Under the pieces are notes generated by a model. That model was not told the DNA's origin. It ran no database searches and worked only from the letters and a program-made list of their open reading frames with translations. From Lindgomyces ingoldianus (lineage: Eukaryota > Ascomycota > Dothideomycetes > Pleosporales > Lindgomycetaceae): a stretch of 63,100 bases of DNA. A program made the position numbers and the translations under genes. Of this stretch, positions 44,950 through 57,943 are shown piece after piece (position 1 is the first letter of the stretch; each line of letters opens with the position of its first letter). The stretch lies in the NCBI RefSeq assembly GCF_010093535.1, contig NW_022985202.1:635305-698404 (forward strand), written 5' to 3'.

Positions 44950-46337
44950 ATAGATTAGGGATAATAGCGCTAAAATACCTCTTTATTGCGTTAACGCTAG
45001 AGAAGGCTACACTAAGTAATACTTATAATCTGCTAAAAACTTTCACCTATTAAAAAAGCAACATTTAGGGCTATAACTTTATTATAAACAAAATTATAAC
45101 TAAAACACTTTTATTAAACTAGTAAGGCTATAGTAAGCTATTAAAAAGGTTTTCTACTACTCTAGTTACTAATATTTAATAGTAATAGCTAGCTTAAGGC
45201 TATGTTAGAAGCTATTATTAAGTTTTTTTAAAATAACTTATTAGTTATTAATATAAAATTAGCTAATTAGCTACTTCTATACTGTGTAAAGCAGCAGCAG
45301 TTACACATGTACTGCTAGTTTACTACTAATGCTCTAGCTAAAAGCAAGAAGCTACACTAGGCTCTTACACAGAAATGTTAAAAAGTAGAAGCAGCCTAAA
45401 ACAAGATACATGCTTTTAAAGCTTATGCTTTTAAAAAGACACTTAATACTTAATATTATATAACACGCTTCTAGATCTTACTATTAACGCTACACTAAAA
45501 CAGCTTTCTCCCTGCTAGCTTTTCTAGCTCTAAGCTAGGCAATTCTAACAACTTACACCTGCCCTAGCTGTTACTATTTAGGCTTACTGCTTACCTAGGT
45601 GCCTAAGCTACTAGCTAGCGCTTTATTAAGGTTTCTAACTTTTTCTTACTTTTAGATAGTAAGACTACTACAACATTTAATTACTAAAAAACACATATAG
45701 AAAATAAGCTATAGTTAAATAGTAACTAGTTTATTAGTAATAACTAGTAGAACACATAAGAATGTATTACAGCCTACATAACTACTTGCATAGAGAACCC
45801 TGCTAGAGACTAGCTTAAGACGCGAATTAGTGTACTTTATAATAGTAGTAAAGCTATTAATAGTAAATTTCTTATAAATACTTTAAAGCAAGCTTTTAGT
45901 AACTTGCATAAAAAAGAATACTTGCTAGGCCTTTAGTTAGCTATGTCTACACTCTACTGCTAAGTTTACTACCTTTTAGGCTAAGTTTTTCTGCCTAGCT
46001 TCACAGCATAAGCTGCTAGCAAAGTAATAAGTAAAAAGATTTTATAAAAAGTTTACTAATTAACTTTATATAAATATAAGCTATAATGTCTGCTGTTTTA
46101 AAAGCAACTATAATAAATTTATTAGTATTACTTATAATTTTGCTTATAAAGTAGCTATTACTAATAACTAAGCTGCAGCGCGTGCTAAGCGTAAGAAGGC
46201 TACTACTATACTTATTAAGTCTTGCAAGCACGCGTTTTTATCTATGCTACTGCCTTGCCCTAGCACTATTACTTTAACGCTAGTAGACTAGCTAACCTGC
46301 TTTTATTACTATAAAGTTAGTTACTTTACTTTTAACT
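44950..46337 (+). pseudogene. Gypsy J gag, part 2
   Basis: A readable plus frame through stops: KIPLYCVNAREGYTK (44970-45015), then Lys/Tyr/Leu-rich sequence. Near 45560 a CPSCYYLG segment could be a damaged zinc knuckle. The region 45660-46330 has no clear motif. A 71-codon minus ORF (46016-46231) is a shadow. Ends at taact (46333-46337), target duplication of F3. Confidence 0.5.
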
Positions 46338-46655
46338 TGTCACGGTATCCTCCCCAGATCCCAGACATAACTGTATTAGACGTGTACTAGAGTATTATTA
46401 GTGCACGTCTAACATAAACACAACATAACATAGACATAAACTTAAGCATAAACTACCTTAACACTAACTAAACCTAAAACAGGCTTAATTTATACTTAAA
46501 GCGCTTAGACTTCTAAGCTAAGTATTTAATTACTAATTTTCTTCTAAACTTTCTTATTTCTTACATAATGTCTTGTACTTACTATAATACCTTACATAGT
46601 AATTAAACTAGACTTTTGTAAAGCTCTATAACCTTACTTATGCATAATTATAACA
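46338..46655 (+). repeat. 5' LTR of gypsy F3
   Basis: 318 bp. Outer left end intact (tgtcacggtatcctcc), inner right end decayed to gcataattataaca. Confidence 0.93.
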
Positions 46656-48713
46656 TTATGTTATGTTAAAACTTTAGCTAAAAATAGCCTCTAAATCTAA
46701 TTTAATAAGCTTAGTACTTGCATAACTCTAAGCTATTAAAGTAAGCTAAAAAGCCTTTTAAAAAGCGCTTACTTTATAAAAAAGCTACTATGTTATAAGC
46801 TTTAAAGCTTTTTAAAAAAACTTTAAAAAATAGCTTTATATTATTAAGTAGTCTATTTCTGCTTTAACTTCTATTATAGTAGTAGAAACTAAGAACTTAC
46901 TAGCCTTAAAGCTTACCTAGAAGTCTAGAGATAGCTTAACTCTTTTCTACCTAACACTGCCTATAACCTGTAACTTTTCTAACTTAGTAATAAAATCTAA
47001 CTAACTCCTTAATCCCCTACTATTTAACAAAAAATAAAAAGACCTACTTTTTTTCCTACATAAGCTCTAATATAAACTTAAAGAAAATGTAGACTAATTC
47101 CCTTTTAAACACTTTTAGTTATTATATGCCTACTTTTAACTTAACTATAATATAACAGCCTTAATTAACTTACTAATAGATAAGAATATTATTAACCTAG
47201 ATTAATTTATAGCGTTCTTATAAGTAACTTATAAAAACTTAAATAAAAAGTTAACAGCTCTAAGTTGCCTAAACACTTTATAATAAAAAAAAAAAGCTTT
47301 ACTTTACACTTTACTAAGTTCTACTAACTTACATCTAATATAGGCTTAAATAAAATAGGTCTAATTATAGCCTTATATAACTCCCTCTTAACTAAACTGT
47401 AACACGCTATAGTAGAAGAACCCCTCCTAAACAACCTTAACGCGTATGCAAACCTAATTGTTACCTATAATAATAACATAAGGTTCCTCCCTGTATAAGC
47501 CCTAATACGCCCCTAAACTAGCGCAGTTACAAATAAGAACCCTAATATAATAAAAATTAATTTAAATTATGCTTTAGTTAGTTCTAAAAAGTGTAAAGAT
47601 TATAAAAAAAAAAGTTAATAGTTTAAGTATAGTAAGCATAGTTATATTTTCTAAAACTACTTTATTCTTCTTTTTTAAGTCTATGTAAGTAGCGCTACTA
47701 GTACTTATTAAAAATTTTTACTATTTTAATCTTATTTTTATAAAGGCTCTAACTTATATTTAAGCCTTAATCTCTTTTACTACTCTTAATGTAGCTGCAG
47801 CTATAGCAGTAGAAGCCTGCAAAAAGGCTTGTCTTAGGGCTAAGTTGCCTCTTAGGACTAATTTAACACTAGATCTTTACTAACTTATAGGCTAAGTCCC
47901 CTACTAACAACTAAAAGTACTAAGTTAATATTCTTATATATTTATAATAAAGAACTATATTAGCCTTAATATAGGCTTTTATTAACTTAGAAGTAAATAG
48001 CATAGGTTACATTAATAAAAAACTAGTGTATAAACTAAATCTTTAATTAACACTACTTACTTAAATAATTTACTTAACTAGATTTAATAGAAAATAACTT
48101 AAAAAAGGTTCTATTTTCTGTACTATAACTATTATAATTACCTACTAACACTATAAAAAGTAGATTAAACTCTATGTAATAAACATAAAATGTTATAACC
48201 TAATTCTAGAATAACTATAGCTATATTAGTATAAGGTTGCCTTTAATTACTAAAAGTAAGTTTTAAACTTTAACTCTTTTTAATGCTAAAACATATGCTT
48301 ATACTTACACCTAAATAACACCTAAATAGCACTTAATATAGAAAATTTTTAGACTTACTCTCTAATAACCTAGAAAAGAACTACCTAAGTAAGGCTAATA
48401 AGCTAGGCCTTTTACTAAAATAAGCTATATAAAATAATTTAATAACTACTTAAACTTAAAAAAAAAAAGCCTTTAAAAAACTTTTACTTACCTAATTTAA
48501 ACATAAACTAGGACTTAAACAGCAGATAGACATCTGCTACATAGGACCTGCCCTATTTATAACCCTAGCTTAATAACTAGATTATAAAATCTACGCAGTT
48601 ATAATTTCTAATATAGACTAAGCTTTAGCTCTCTAAAAACACACTAACCTAAGGATAATAGTCCTTTAAGACTACTATAACCTATTATATGTCTTTTTTT
48701 AAGACAAGTTTAA
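46635..48713 (+). repeat. Duplicate segment, copy 1 (ends at assembly gap)
   Basis: Equal to 48724-50802 at a constant offset of 2089 at every point I compared, including the 11-A run at 47285-47295. It covers the end of the 5' LTR, gag and part of the protease region of F3. Copy 1 stops dead at the Ns; copy 2 continues into RT. Most simply two contig ends that overlap in reality. Confidence 0.88.
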
Positions 48714-48723
48714 NNNNNNNNNN
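48714..48723. other. Assembly gap (10 N)
   Basis: Ten Ns between taa and tacttatg. Ten is a conventional arbitrary gap length. The flanks are the end of one copy and the start of a second copy of the same 2079 bp. Confidence 0.97.
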
Positions 48724-50802
48724 TACTTATGCATAATTATAACATTATGTTATGTTAAAACTTTAGCTAAAAATAGCCTCTAAATCTAATTTAATAAGCT
48801 TAGTACTTGCATAACTCTAAGCTATTAAAGTAAGCTAAAAAGCCTTTTAAAAAGCGCTTACTTTATAAAAAAGCTACTATGTTATAAGCTTTAAAGCTTT
48901 TTAAAAAAACTTTAAAAAATAGCTTTATATTATTAAGTAGTCTATTTCTGCTTTAACTTCTATTATAGTAGTAGAAACTAAGAACTTACTAGCCTTAAAG
49001 CTTACCTAGAAGTCTAGAGATAGCTTAACTCTTTTCTACCTAACACTGCCTATAACCTGTAACTTTTCTAACTTAGTAATAAAATCTAACTAACTCCTTA
49101 ATCCCCTACTATTTAACAAAAAATAAAAAGACCTACTTTTTTTCCTACATAAGCTCTAATATAAACTTAAAGAAAATGTAGACTAATTCCCTTTTAAACA
49201 CTTTTAGTTATTATATGCCTACTTTTAACTTAACTATAATATAACAGCCTTAATTAACTTACTAATAGATAAGAATATTATTAACCTAGATTAATTTATA
49301 GCGTTCTTATAAGTAACTTATAAAAACTTAAATAAAAAGTTAACAGCTCTAAGTTGCCTAAACACTTTATAATAAAAAAAAAAAGCTTTACTTTACACTT
49401 TACTAAGTTCTACTAACTTACATCTAATATAGGCTTAAATAAAATAGGTCTAATTATAGCCTTATATAACTCCCTCTTAACTAAACTGTAACACGCTATA
49501 GTAGAAGAACCCCTCCTAAACAACCTTAACGCGTATGCAAACCTAATTGTTACCTATAATAATAACATAAGGTTCCTCCCTGTATAAGCCCTAATACGCC
49601 CCTAAACTAGCGCAGTTACAAATAAGAACCCTAATATAATAAAAATTAATTTAAATTATGCTTTAGTTAGTTCTAAAAAGTGTAAAGATTATAAAAAAAA
49701 AAGTTAATAGTTTAAGTATAGTAAGCATAGTTATATTTTCTAAAACTACTTTATTCTTCTTTTTTAAGTCTATGTAAGTAGCGCTACTAGTACTTATTAA
49801 AAATTTTTACTATTTTAATCTTATTTTTATAAAGGCTCTAACTTATATTTAAGCCTTAATCTCTTTTACTACTCTTAATGTAGCTGCAGCTATAGCAGTA
49901 GAAGCCTGCAAAAAGGCTTGTCTTAGGGCTAAGTTGCCTCTTAGGACTAATTTAACACTAGATCTTTACTAACTTATAGGCTAAGTCCCCTACTAACAAC
50001 TAAAAGTACTAAGTTAATATTCTTATATATTTATAATAAAGAACTATATTAGCCTTAATATAGGCTTTTATTAACTTAGAAGTAAATAGCATAGGTTACA
50101 TTAATAAAAAACTAGTGTATAAACTAAATCTTTAATTAACACTACTTACTTAAATAATTTACTTAACTAGATTTAATAGAAAATAACTTAAAAAAGGTTC
50201 TATTTTCTGTACTATAACTATTATAATTACCTACTAACACTATAAAAAGTAGATTAAACTCTATGTAATAAACATAAAATGTTATAACCTAATTCTAGAA
50301 TAACTATAGCTATATTAGTATAAGGTTGCCTTTAATTACTAAAAGTAAGTTTTAAACTTTAACTCTTTTTAATGCTAAAACATATGCTTATACTTACACC
50401 TAAATAACACCTAAATAGCACTTAATATAGAAAATTTTTAGACTTACTCTCTAATAACCTAGAAAAGAACTACCTAAGTAAGGCTAATAAGCTAGGCCTT
50501 TTACTAAAATAAGCTATATAAAATAATTTAATAACTACTTAAACTTAAAAAAAAAAAGCCTTTAAAAAACTTTTACTTACCTAATTTAAACATAAACTAG
50601 GACTTAAACAGCAGATAGACATCTGCTACATAGGACCTGCCCTATTTATAACCCTAGCTTAATAACTAGATTATAAAATCTACGCAGTTATAATTTCTAA
50701 TATAGACTAAGCTTTAGCTCTCTAAAAACACACTAACCTAAGGATAATAGTCCTTTAAGACTACTATAACCTATTATATGTCTTTTTTTAAGACAAGTTT
50801 AA
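48724..50802 (+). repeat. Duplicate segment, copy 2 (starts at assembly gap)
   Basis: Second instance of 46635-48713. It starts 20 bp before the end of the LTR, an arbitrary point with no target duplication, and runs on smoothly into the rest of F3. Confidence 0.88.
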
Positions 50803-52280
50803 TAAGCTTCTAATATAACATCTATATAATTACTAGATAACTCTTAAGCCTAGTAAATAACCTAGTTATAGGCTACTATATAGGATATTACTAAATAAAT
50901 TAAAAGTGCTCTAAAAATACCTTAATAAGAACTTAAAAAAAGGGTTTATTTAAGCTAGCTTTTTACTAGTAGTGTTACTTATACTATTTATAAAGAAACT
51001 TAGGGGTAGGCTTTAATTCTATGTTAACTACTAAGGACTAAACACTGTTACTATTAAAAACTAATACTTAATTTTTTTTTTATAAAAAACCCTAAGCTAA
51101 CTAAGTAAAGTAAAGTATTTTATAAAGTTAGATATTATTACTACCTTTAATAAGCTAAAGATAGCAAAAGGTAATAAGTAGCTAACAGCGTTTTAGACCT
51201 AATATAGACTATTTAAGTACCTAGTAATGCCCTTTAGCTTAGCTAACGCGCTTAGTACTTTTTAACATTTTATAAACAACTTACTCTAACCCTACCTAGA
51301 CATGTTCTGCACTGCGTATATTAACAATATTCTAATTTATAGTAATAGCCTTTTAGAGCACAAACAGCATGTACGCCTAGTGCTAAAGGCTATAGAAGAA
51401 GTAGGTCTATAACTTAACATAAATAAATGCAAGTTCTACTAATTAAAGGTTACATATTTAGAATATGTAATCTCTATAGATAGCATCTAAATAGACCCTG
51501 TTAAAGTTTAGACTGTGCTAGATTAGTAATACCTAAAAAATGTAAAAGACATTTAAGCCTTTATAAAATTTACTAACTTTTACTAATAATTTATTAACAA
51601 CTTTTTACAGCTAGTAAGCCTTATAATTGCACTTACTAAGAAAAGAGTTTAATTTAACTTTAACTTAAATTACTAATAGTCCTTTAACTAGCTAAAAAAA
51701 GCCTTTACTAAAGCTTTAATACTCTGCTACTTTAACCCTAAACTACTAATACTTATAGAAGCTAATGCCTTAGACTATGTAGTAGCAGAAGTTCTCTTCT
51801 AGACTAAGCTAGACAGGACTATTAGGCCTATTATATACTTCTTAAAAAAAATAAGTCCTGCAGAAAGTAATTATAAAATCTATAATAAAAAATTACTTGC
51901 TATAGTACACTACTTTAAATAATAGCAACCTAAACTAAAAAGTGCAGCGCATCTAATATAGGTCCTATCTAACTATAAGAACTTGCAGTACTTTGTAACT
52001 ATAAAACAACTTAGCTACTAATAAGCTTATTAGTTTAAATACTTATTTTATTTTAATTTTAAAATTACTTATTATTTTAGTTAAGATAGAGGGAAACTAG
52101 ATGCCTTTACAAGGCAATCCTAAAACATTTTTACTTAAGAAAAAGTGTAAAAAGCTTAACACTAAACTTTACTCTAACCTAAGCTATTTTTAGACCTTAA
52201 CCTAAATAAAATAAATTAAATAATTAATTAAATTATTACTAATAAGTATCTAAATAATAAATTTATCTAAAAAACCTTAA

Positions 52281-52598
52281 TGTCACAATTGTGCACAAGT
52301 AAGGTTATAGAGCTTTACAGAGGTCTAGTTTAATTACTACGTAAGGTATCATAGTAGGTACAAGACGTTGTGTAAGGAACAGAAAAGTTTAGGAAGAAAT
52401 TAGTAATTAAATACTTAGCTTAGAAGTCTAAGCGTTTTAAGTATAAATTAAGCCTGTTCTAGGTTTAGTTAGTGTTAAGGCAGTTTATGCTTAAGTTTAT
52501 GTCTATGTTATATTATGTTTATGTTAGACGTGCACTAATAATACTCTAGTACGCGTCTAATACAGTTATGTCTAGGATCTAGGGAGAATACTGTGACA
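52281..52598 (-). repeat. 3' LTR of gypsy F4
   Basis: Outer left end mostly intact (tgtcacaattgtgcacaagtaagg), inner right end mutated (agggagaatactgtgaca). A nine-C run (G-tract polypurine on the element strand) follows at 52602-52610. Confidence 0.93.
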
Positions 52599-55500
52599 GT
52601 ACCCCCCCCCTTATTAGGAAGGGAATCCTTTACATTAGTAGTTCTAGCATTAGGTTGTCTTTATTAGGGTATAGGTTTAGTTTAAATAGGTATTAGGCGT
52701 AGAATTAGGTTACTGTAGAGTTCTTTTATAAAGCTTTTGCAGGTTTTTACAACAGTTTATTGTATCTAGTCTATTTTATAAGGTATTTATAGATATGTTT
52801 CTTTTTATTAAACTAGATTTATTTAATGTCTTCTATAATATATTCTAGTTTATTATTTATAATAATAAGTTTAAGTAGCAGGTTTAGCTATCTAGGTAGA
52901 TAGTTAGATTTAGAGGCTGCTTAGCGCAGCAATAATACGTGGAACACAGGGTGTATCTTTATGCTATTAGGTAGGATTAATTAGTAAGCGTGTAATAAGA
53001 CTATATAGGCTACTATAAAGGGGCTAAGGTTCTTCTAATTAAGTTTTTTTAATTATTAGTTTATTTAGATATTTCTAGCATCTAGCTAGACCTTCTTGCT
53101 AGCTGCATACGCAGGGGCAAGAGTTTAGGATTAGTTTACGTACTCTTATTAAAGAGCTTAAGCCTATGTAAGCTTTTTATAAACATATTTAGATATATTT
53201 TAGATCTTATTAATAAGTCTATTTACATCTGTTACTTATATAAATTAATAAGTTAGTTAAGGGGTATTTATAAGTAGTTTAAATTTTATTTAGGGGTAGT
53301 ATCTATAGTTTGCTAAGAACAAGGATACTTATGTTAATTTAGATGTTATGTTATTAGCTTTAAACTGTGCTGTAGCTAACTATTTTACCTAGTTATCCTA
53401 CTAGTAGTTTGTATATGCTTATAGGACTTATTTTATTATAGCATTTACATTCTTAGTCTAGCTATTAGTCTTTAGGTAAAAAGCTGTAGATAGATAGAGG
53501 ACAATTTAGAGCTATTTATAGAGTTTGTCCTAGAAGGCTAAGACAAACTGTGTACCTCTGTCTAATATAATTATGTTAGGCAGGCTATAGTAAACCTATA
53601 CATATTAGTAGAATAAATAGGCTATATTAGGGGCAGTTATAGAGGAACATAGTATTAAGTGTTAATACTTAGTTAAGTAATTAACAACTACTATAATATT
53701 TATATACTTTTTAGATAGAGGTAAGTTTATAATAAAATTAATTAATATGTCTTTCTAAGCTTATTTAGGGATTAGAAGTAGTTTAAGCAGGCTATTATAC
53801 CTTTCTTAAGAGGCCTTTACTTTATAGTAAGTATAGCAACATAATACATATTAGCGTACAGTATAGAACATGCGGGGCTAGTAGTACTCTCTCTGTAGTA
53901 GGTTAAGAGTCTTTCCTCTGCCTAGGTGTCCTTTAACAGGCAAGTTATGTATAATTTAAAGTAGTTTAATTCTTAGTTTATTAGAATTAAGGATTATAAG
54001 TTAGTTATAGTAATATAGCTTACTATTTTAGTTTTTATAGTTAGCTAGTGTTACCTTCTTTAACTAACTAGCGCTATTTTAGAGCAGGTCTAAGGTTTTT
54101 TAGATAAATTTATTATTTAAATACTTATTAGTAATAATTTAATTAATTATTTAATCTATTTTATTTAGGTTAAGGTCTAAAAATAGCTTAAGTTAAAGTA
54201 AAGTTTAGTGTTAAGCCTTTTACACTTCTTCCTAAGCAGGGACGTCTTAGAATTGCTTTATAAAGGCATCTAGTTTCCCTTTATTTTAACTAGGATAATA
54301 AGTAATCTTAAAATTAAAATAAAATAAGTATTTAGACTAATAGGCTTGTTAGTAGCTAAGTTGTTTTATAGTTGCAAAGTACTGCAAGTTCTTATAGTTA
54401 GATAGGACCTGTATTAGATGCGCTGCACCTTCTAGTTTAGGTTGCTATTGTTTAAAGCAGTGTACTATAGCAAGTAATTCTTTATTATAGATCTTATAAT
54501 TACCTTCTATAAGACTTATTCTTTTTAAGAAGTATGTAATAGGCTTAATAGTCCTGTCTAGCTTAGTCTAGAAGAGAACTTCTGCTACTACATAGTCTAA
54601 GGCATTAGCTTCTATAAGTATTAGTAGTTTAAAGTTAAAGTAGCAGAGTATTAGGGCTTTAGTAAAGGCTTTCTTTAGTTAGTTAAAGAACTGTTAGTAA
54701 TTTAAGTTAAAGTTAAATTAAACTTCTTTCTTAGTAAGTGTAATTATAAGGCTTACTAGCTGTAAAAAGTTGTTAATAAATTATTAGTAGAAGTTAGCAA
54801 ATTTTATAAAAGCTTAAACATTCTTTATGTTCTTTAGGTATTACTAATCTAGCACAGTCTAAACCTTAATAGAGTTTATTTAGATGCTATTTGTAGAGAT
54901 TACATATCCTAAATACATAACCTTTAATTAGTAGAACTTACATTTGTCTATGTTAAGTTACAGACCTGCTTCTTCTATAGCCTTTAGCACTAGGCGTACA
55001 TGCTGTTTGTGCTCTAAAAAGCTATTACTATAGATTAGAATATTATTAATATACATAGTGTAGAACATGTCTAGGTAGGGTTAGAGCAAGTTGTTTATAA
55101 AATGTTAAAAAGTACTAGGCGCGTTAGCTAAGCTAAAGGGCATTACTAGGTACTTAAATAGTCTGTATTAGGTCTAAAACGCTGTTAGCTACTTATTACC
55201 CTTTACTATCTTTAGCTTATTAAAGGCAGTAATAATATCTAACTTTATAAAATACTTTGCTTTACTTAGTTAGCTTAGGGTTTTTTGTAAAAAGGGAATT
55301 AAGTATTAGTTTTTAATAGTAATAGTGTTTAGTTCTTAGTAGTTAACATAGAATTAAAGCTTACTTCTAGGTTTCTTTATAAATAGTATAGGTAACACTA
55401 CTAGTAAGAAGCTAGCTTAAATAAACCCTTTTTTTAGGTTCTTATTAAGGTATTTTTAAAGCACTTTTAATTTGTTTAGCAACATCCTATATAGTAGCCT

Positions 55501-57625
55501 ATAACTAGGTTGTTTACTAGGCTTAAGAGTTATCTAGTAATTATATAGACGTTGTATTAGAAGCTTATTAGACTTGTCTTAAAAAAAACATGTAATAAGT
55601 TGTAGTAGTCTTAAGAGACTATTATTTTTAAGTTAGTGTGTTTTTAGAGAGCTAAAGCTTAGTCTATATTAGAAATTATAACTGCGTAGATTTTGTAATC
55701 TAGTTATTAAGCTAGGGTTATAAATAGAGCAGGTTCTATATAGCAGATGTCTATTTGCTGTTTAAGTCCTAGTTTATGTTTAAATTAAGTAAGTAAAAGT
55801 TTCTTAAAGGCTTCCTCTTCTTTAAGTTTAAGTAGTTATTAAATTATTTTACATAGCCTATCTTAGTAAAAGGCCTAGCTTATTAGCTTTACTTAGGTAG
55901 TTCTTCTCTAGGTTATTAAAAAGTAAGTCTAGAAACTTTCTATATTAAGTGCTATTTAAGTATTATTTAGGTGTAAGCGTAAGCATATGTCTTAGCATTA
56001 GAAAAAGTTAAAGTTTAGAACTTACTTTTAGTAATTAAAGGTAACTTTATGCTAATATAGCTATAGTTGTTCTAGGATTAGGTTATAACATTTTGTGTTT
56101 ATTACATAGAGCTTAATCTGCTCTTTATAGTGTTAGTAGGTAATTATAATAGTTATAGTATAAAAAATAGAACTTTTTTTAAGTTATTTTCTATTAAATC
56201 TAGTTAGGTAAATTATTTAGGTAAGCAGTGTTAATTAGAGATTTAGTTTATGCGCTAGTTTTTTATTAATGTAACCTATGCTGTTTACTTCTAAGTTAAT
56301 AAAAGCCTATATTAAGGCTAATATAGTTTCTTATTATAAATATATAAGAATATTAACTTAGTACTTCTAGTTATTAGTAGGGGACTTAGCCTATAAGTTA
56401 GCAAAGATCTAGTGTTAAATTAGTTCTAGAGGGTAACTTAGCCCTAAGACAAGCCTTTTTGCAGGCTTCTACTGCTATAGCTGCGGCTATGTTAAAAGTA
56501 GCAAGAGGGATTAGAGCTTAAATACAAGTTAGAGCCCTTATAGGAACAAGATTAAAACAGTAAGGATCTTTAATAAGTGCTAGCAGCGCTACTTACGCAG
56601 ACTTAAAAAAGAGGAATAGAGCAGTTTTAGGAGATATAACTATGCTTACTGCACTTAAAGCATTAACTTTTTTTTTTATAATCTTTACACTTTCTAGAAC
56701 TAACTAGAGCATAATTTAAATTAATTTTTATTATGTTAAGGTTCTTATTTGCAACTGCGCTAGTTTAGGGGCGTATTAGGGCTTATATAGAGAGGAACCT
56801 TATGTTATTATTATAAGTAGCAATTAGGTTTGCATACGCGTTAAGGTTGTTTAGAAGGGGTTCTCCTACTATAGCGCGTTGCAGTTTAGTTAAGAGGGAG
56901 TTATATAGGGCTATAATTAGACCTATCTTATTTAGGCCTGTATTAGATATAAGTTAGTAGAACTTAGTAAAGTGTAAAGTAAAGCTTTTTTTTTTTATTA
57001 TAAGGTGTTTAAGCAACTTAGGGCTGTTAACTCTTTATTTAGGTCTTTATAAGTTACTTATAAGAACACTATAAATTAATCTAAGTTAATAATATCCTTA
57101 TTTATTAGTAAGTTAATTAAGGCTGTTATGTTATAGTTAAGTTAAAAGTAAGCATATAGTAACTAAAAGTGTTTAAAGGGGAATTAGTCTATGTTTTCTT
57201 TAAGTTTATATTAGAGCTTATATAGAAAGGAAGGTAGGTCTTTCTATTTTCTATTAACTAGCAGGGGATTAGAGAGTTAGTTAGATTTTATTACTAAGTT
57301 AAAGAGGTTATAGGTTATAGGCAGCATTAGGTAGAAGGAAGTTAAGCTATCTCTAGACTTCTAGGTAAGCTTTAAGGCTAGTAAGTTCTTAGTTCCTACT
57401 ACTATAACAGAAGTTAAGGCAGAAACAGACTGCTTAATAATATAAAGCTGTTTTTTAAAGTCTTTTTAAAAAGCTTTAAAGCTTGTAACATAGCAGCTTT
57501 TTTATAAAGTAAGCGCTTTTTAGAAGGCTTTTTAGCTTACTTTAATAGCTTAGAGTTATATAAGTACTAAGCTTATTAGATTAGATTTAGAGGCTATTCT
57601 TAGCTAAAGTTTTAACATAATGTAA
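52599..57625 (-). pseudogene. Gypsy F4 Gag-Pol polyprotein
   Basis: Minus strand, collinear with F1. The nucleocapsid knuckle at 56662-56621 is the best preserved of the family: CFKCSKHSYISxNC, where x is a stop; spacing is CX2CX4(H to Y)X4C. RT active site YINNILIYS near 55060-55030. Integrase 52640-54050 with the DRGTQFV region near 53545. Stops are TAA/TAG. Confidence 0.88.
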
Positions 57626-57943
57626 TGTTATAATTATGCATAAGTAAGGTTATAGAGCTTTATAGAGGTCTAGTTTAATTACTACGTAAGGTATTATAGT
57701 AGGTACAAGATGTTATGTAAGGAACAGGAAAGTTTAAGAGAAAATTAGTAATTAAATACTTAGCTTAAAAGTCTAAGCGCTTTAAGTATAAATTAAGCCT
57801 GTTCTAGGTTTAGTTAGTGTTAAGGCAGTTTGTGCTTAAGTTTATATCTGTGTTGTGTTATGTTTATGTTAGACGTGCACTAATAATACTCTAGTACGCG
57901 TCTAATACAGTTATGTCTGGGATCTAGAGAGGATACTGTGACA
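57626..57943 (-). repeat. 5' LTR of gypsy F4
   Basis: Inner left end mutated (tgttataattatgcataag), outer right end partly intact (acgtgcac, gtacgcgtctaatac, gtctgggatc). Confidence 0.93.

Larger units (their letters stand above)
46656..52275 (+). pseudogene. Gypsy F3 gag, protease, RT, RNase H
   Basis: Collinear with F1 17386-20905, with the gag part present twice because of the gap. Knuckle near 47620-47660 and again near 49710-49750. RT in copy 2: CVNYQGLN near 51025, active site YINNILIYS near 51316-51345, NKCKFYQ near 51426. RNase H near 51740-51960. Stops at TAA/TAG. Interrupted by F4 at cttaa (52276-52280). Confidence 0.85.
52281..57943 (-). mobile_element. Complete gypsy retrotransposon F4, nested in F3
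   Basis: 5663 bp, LTRs 52281-52598 and 57626-57943 (318 bp each), exact duplication cttaa (52276-52280, 57944-57948). Minus-sense copy of the family, inserted between RNase H and integrase of F3. It is the innermost gypsy of this branch, so among the youngest F copies. Confidence 0.94.

Noticed and set aside
46016..46231. 71-codon minus-strand ORF
   Set aside because: Antisense to the decayed gag region of gypsy J; low-complexity Leu/Ile/Ser composition typical of AT-rich shadows.
46635..50802. A biological tandem duplication in F3
   Set aside because: Agreement at every point compared, arbitrary ends and a 10-N gap at the joint favour unmerged contigs.
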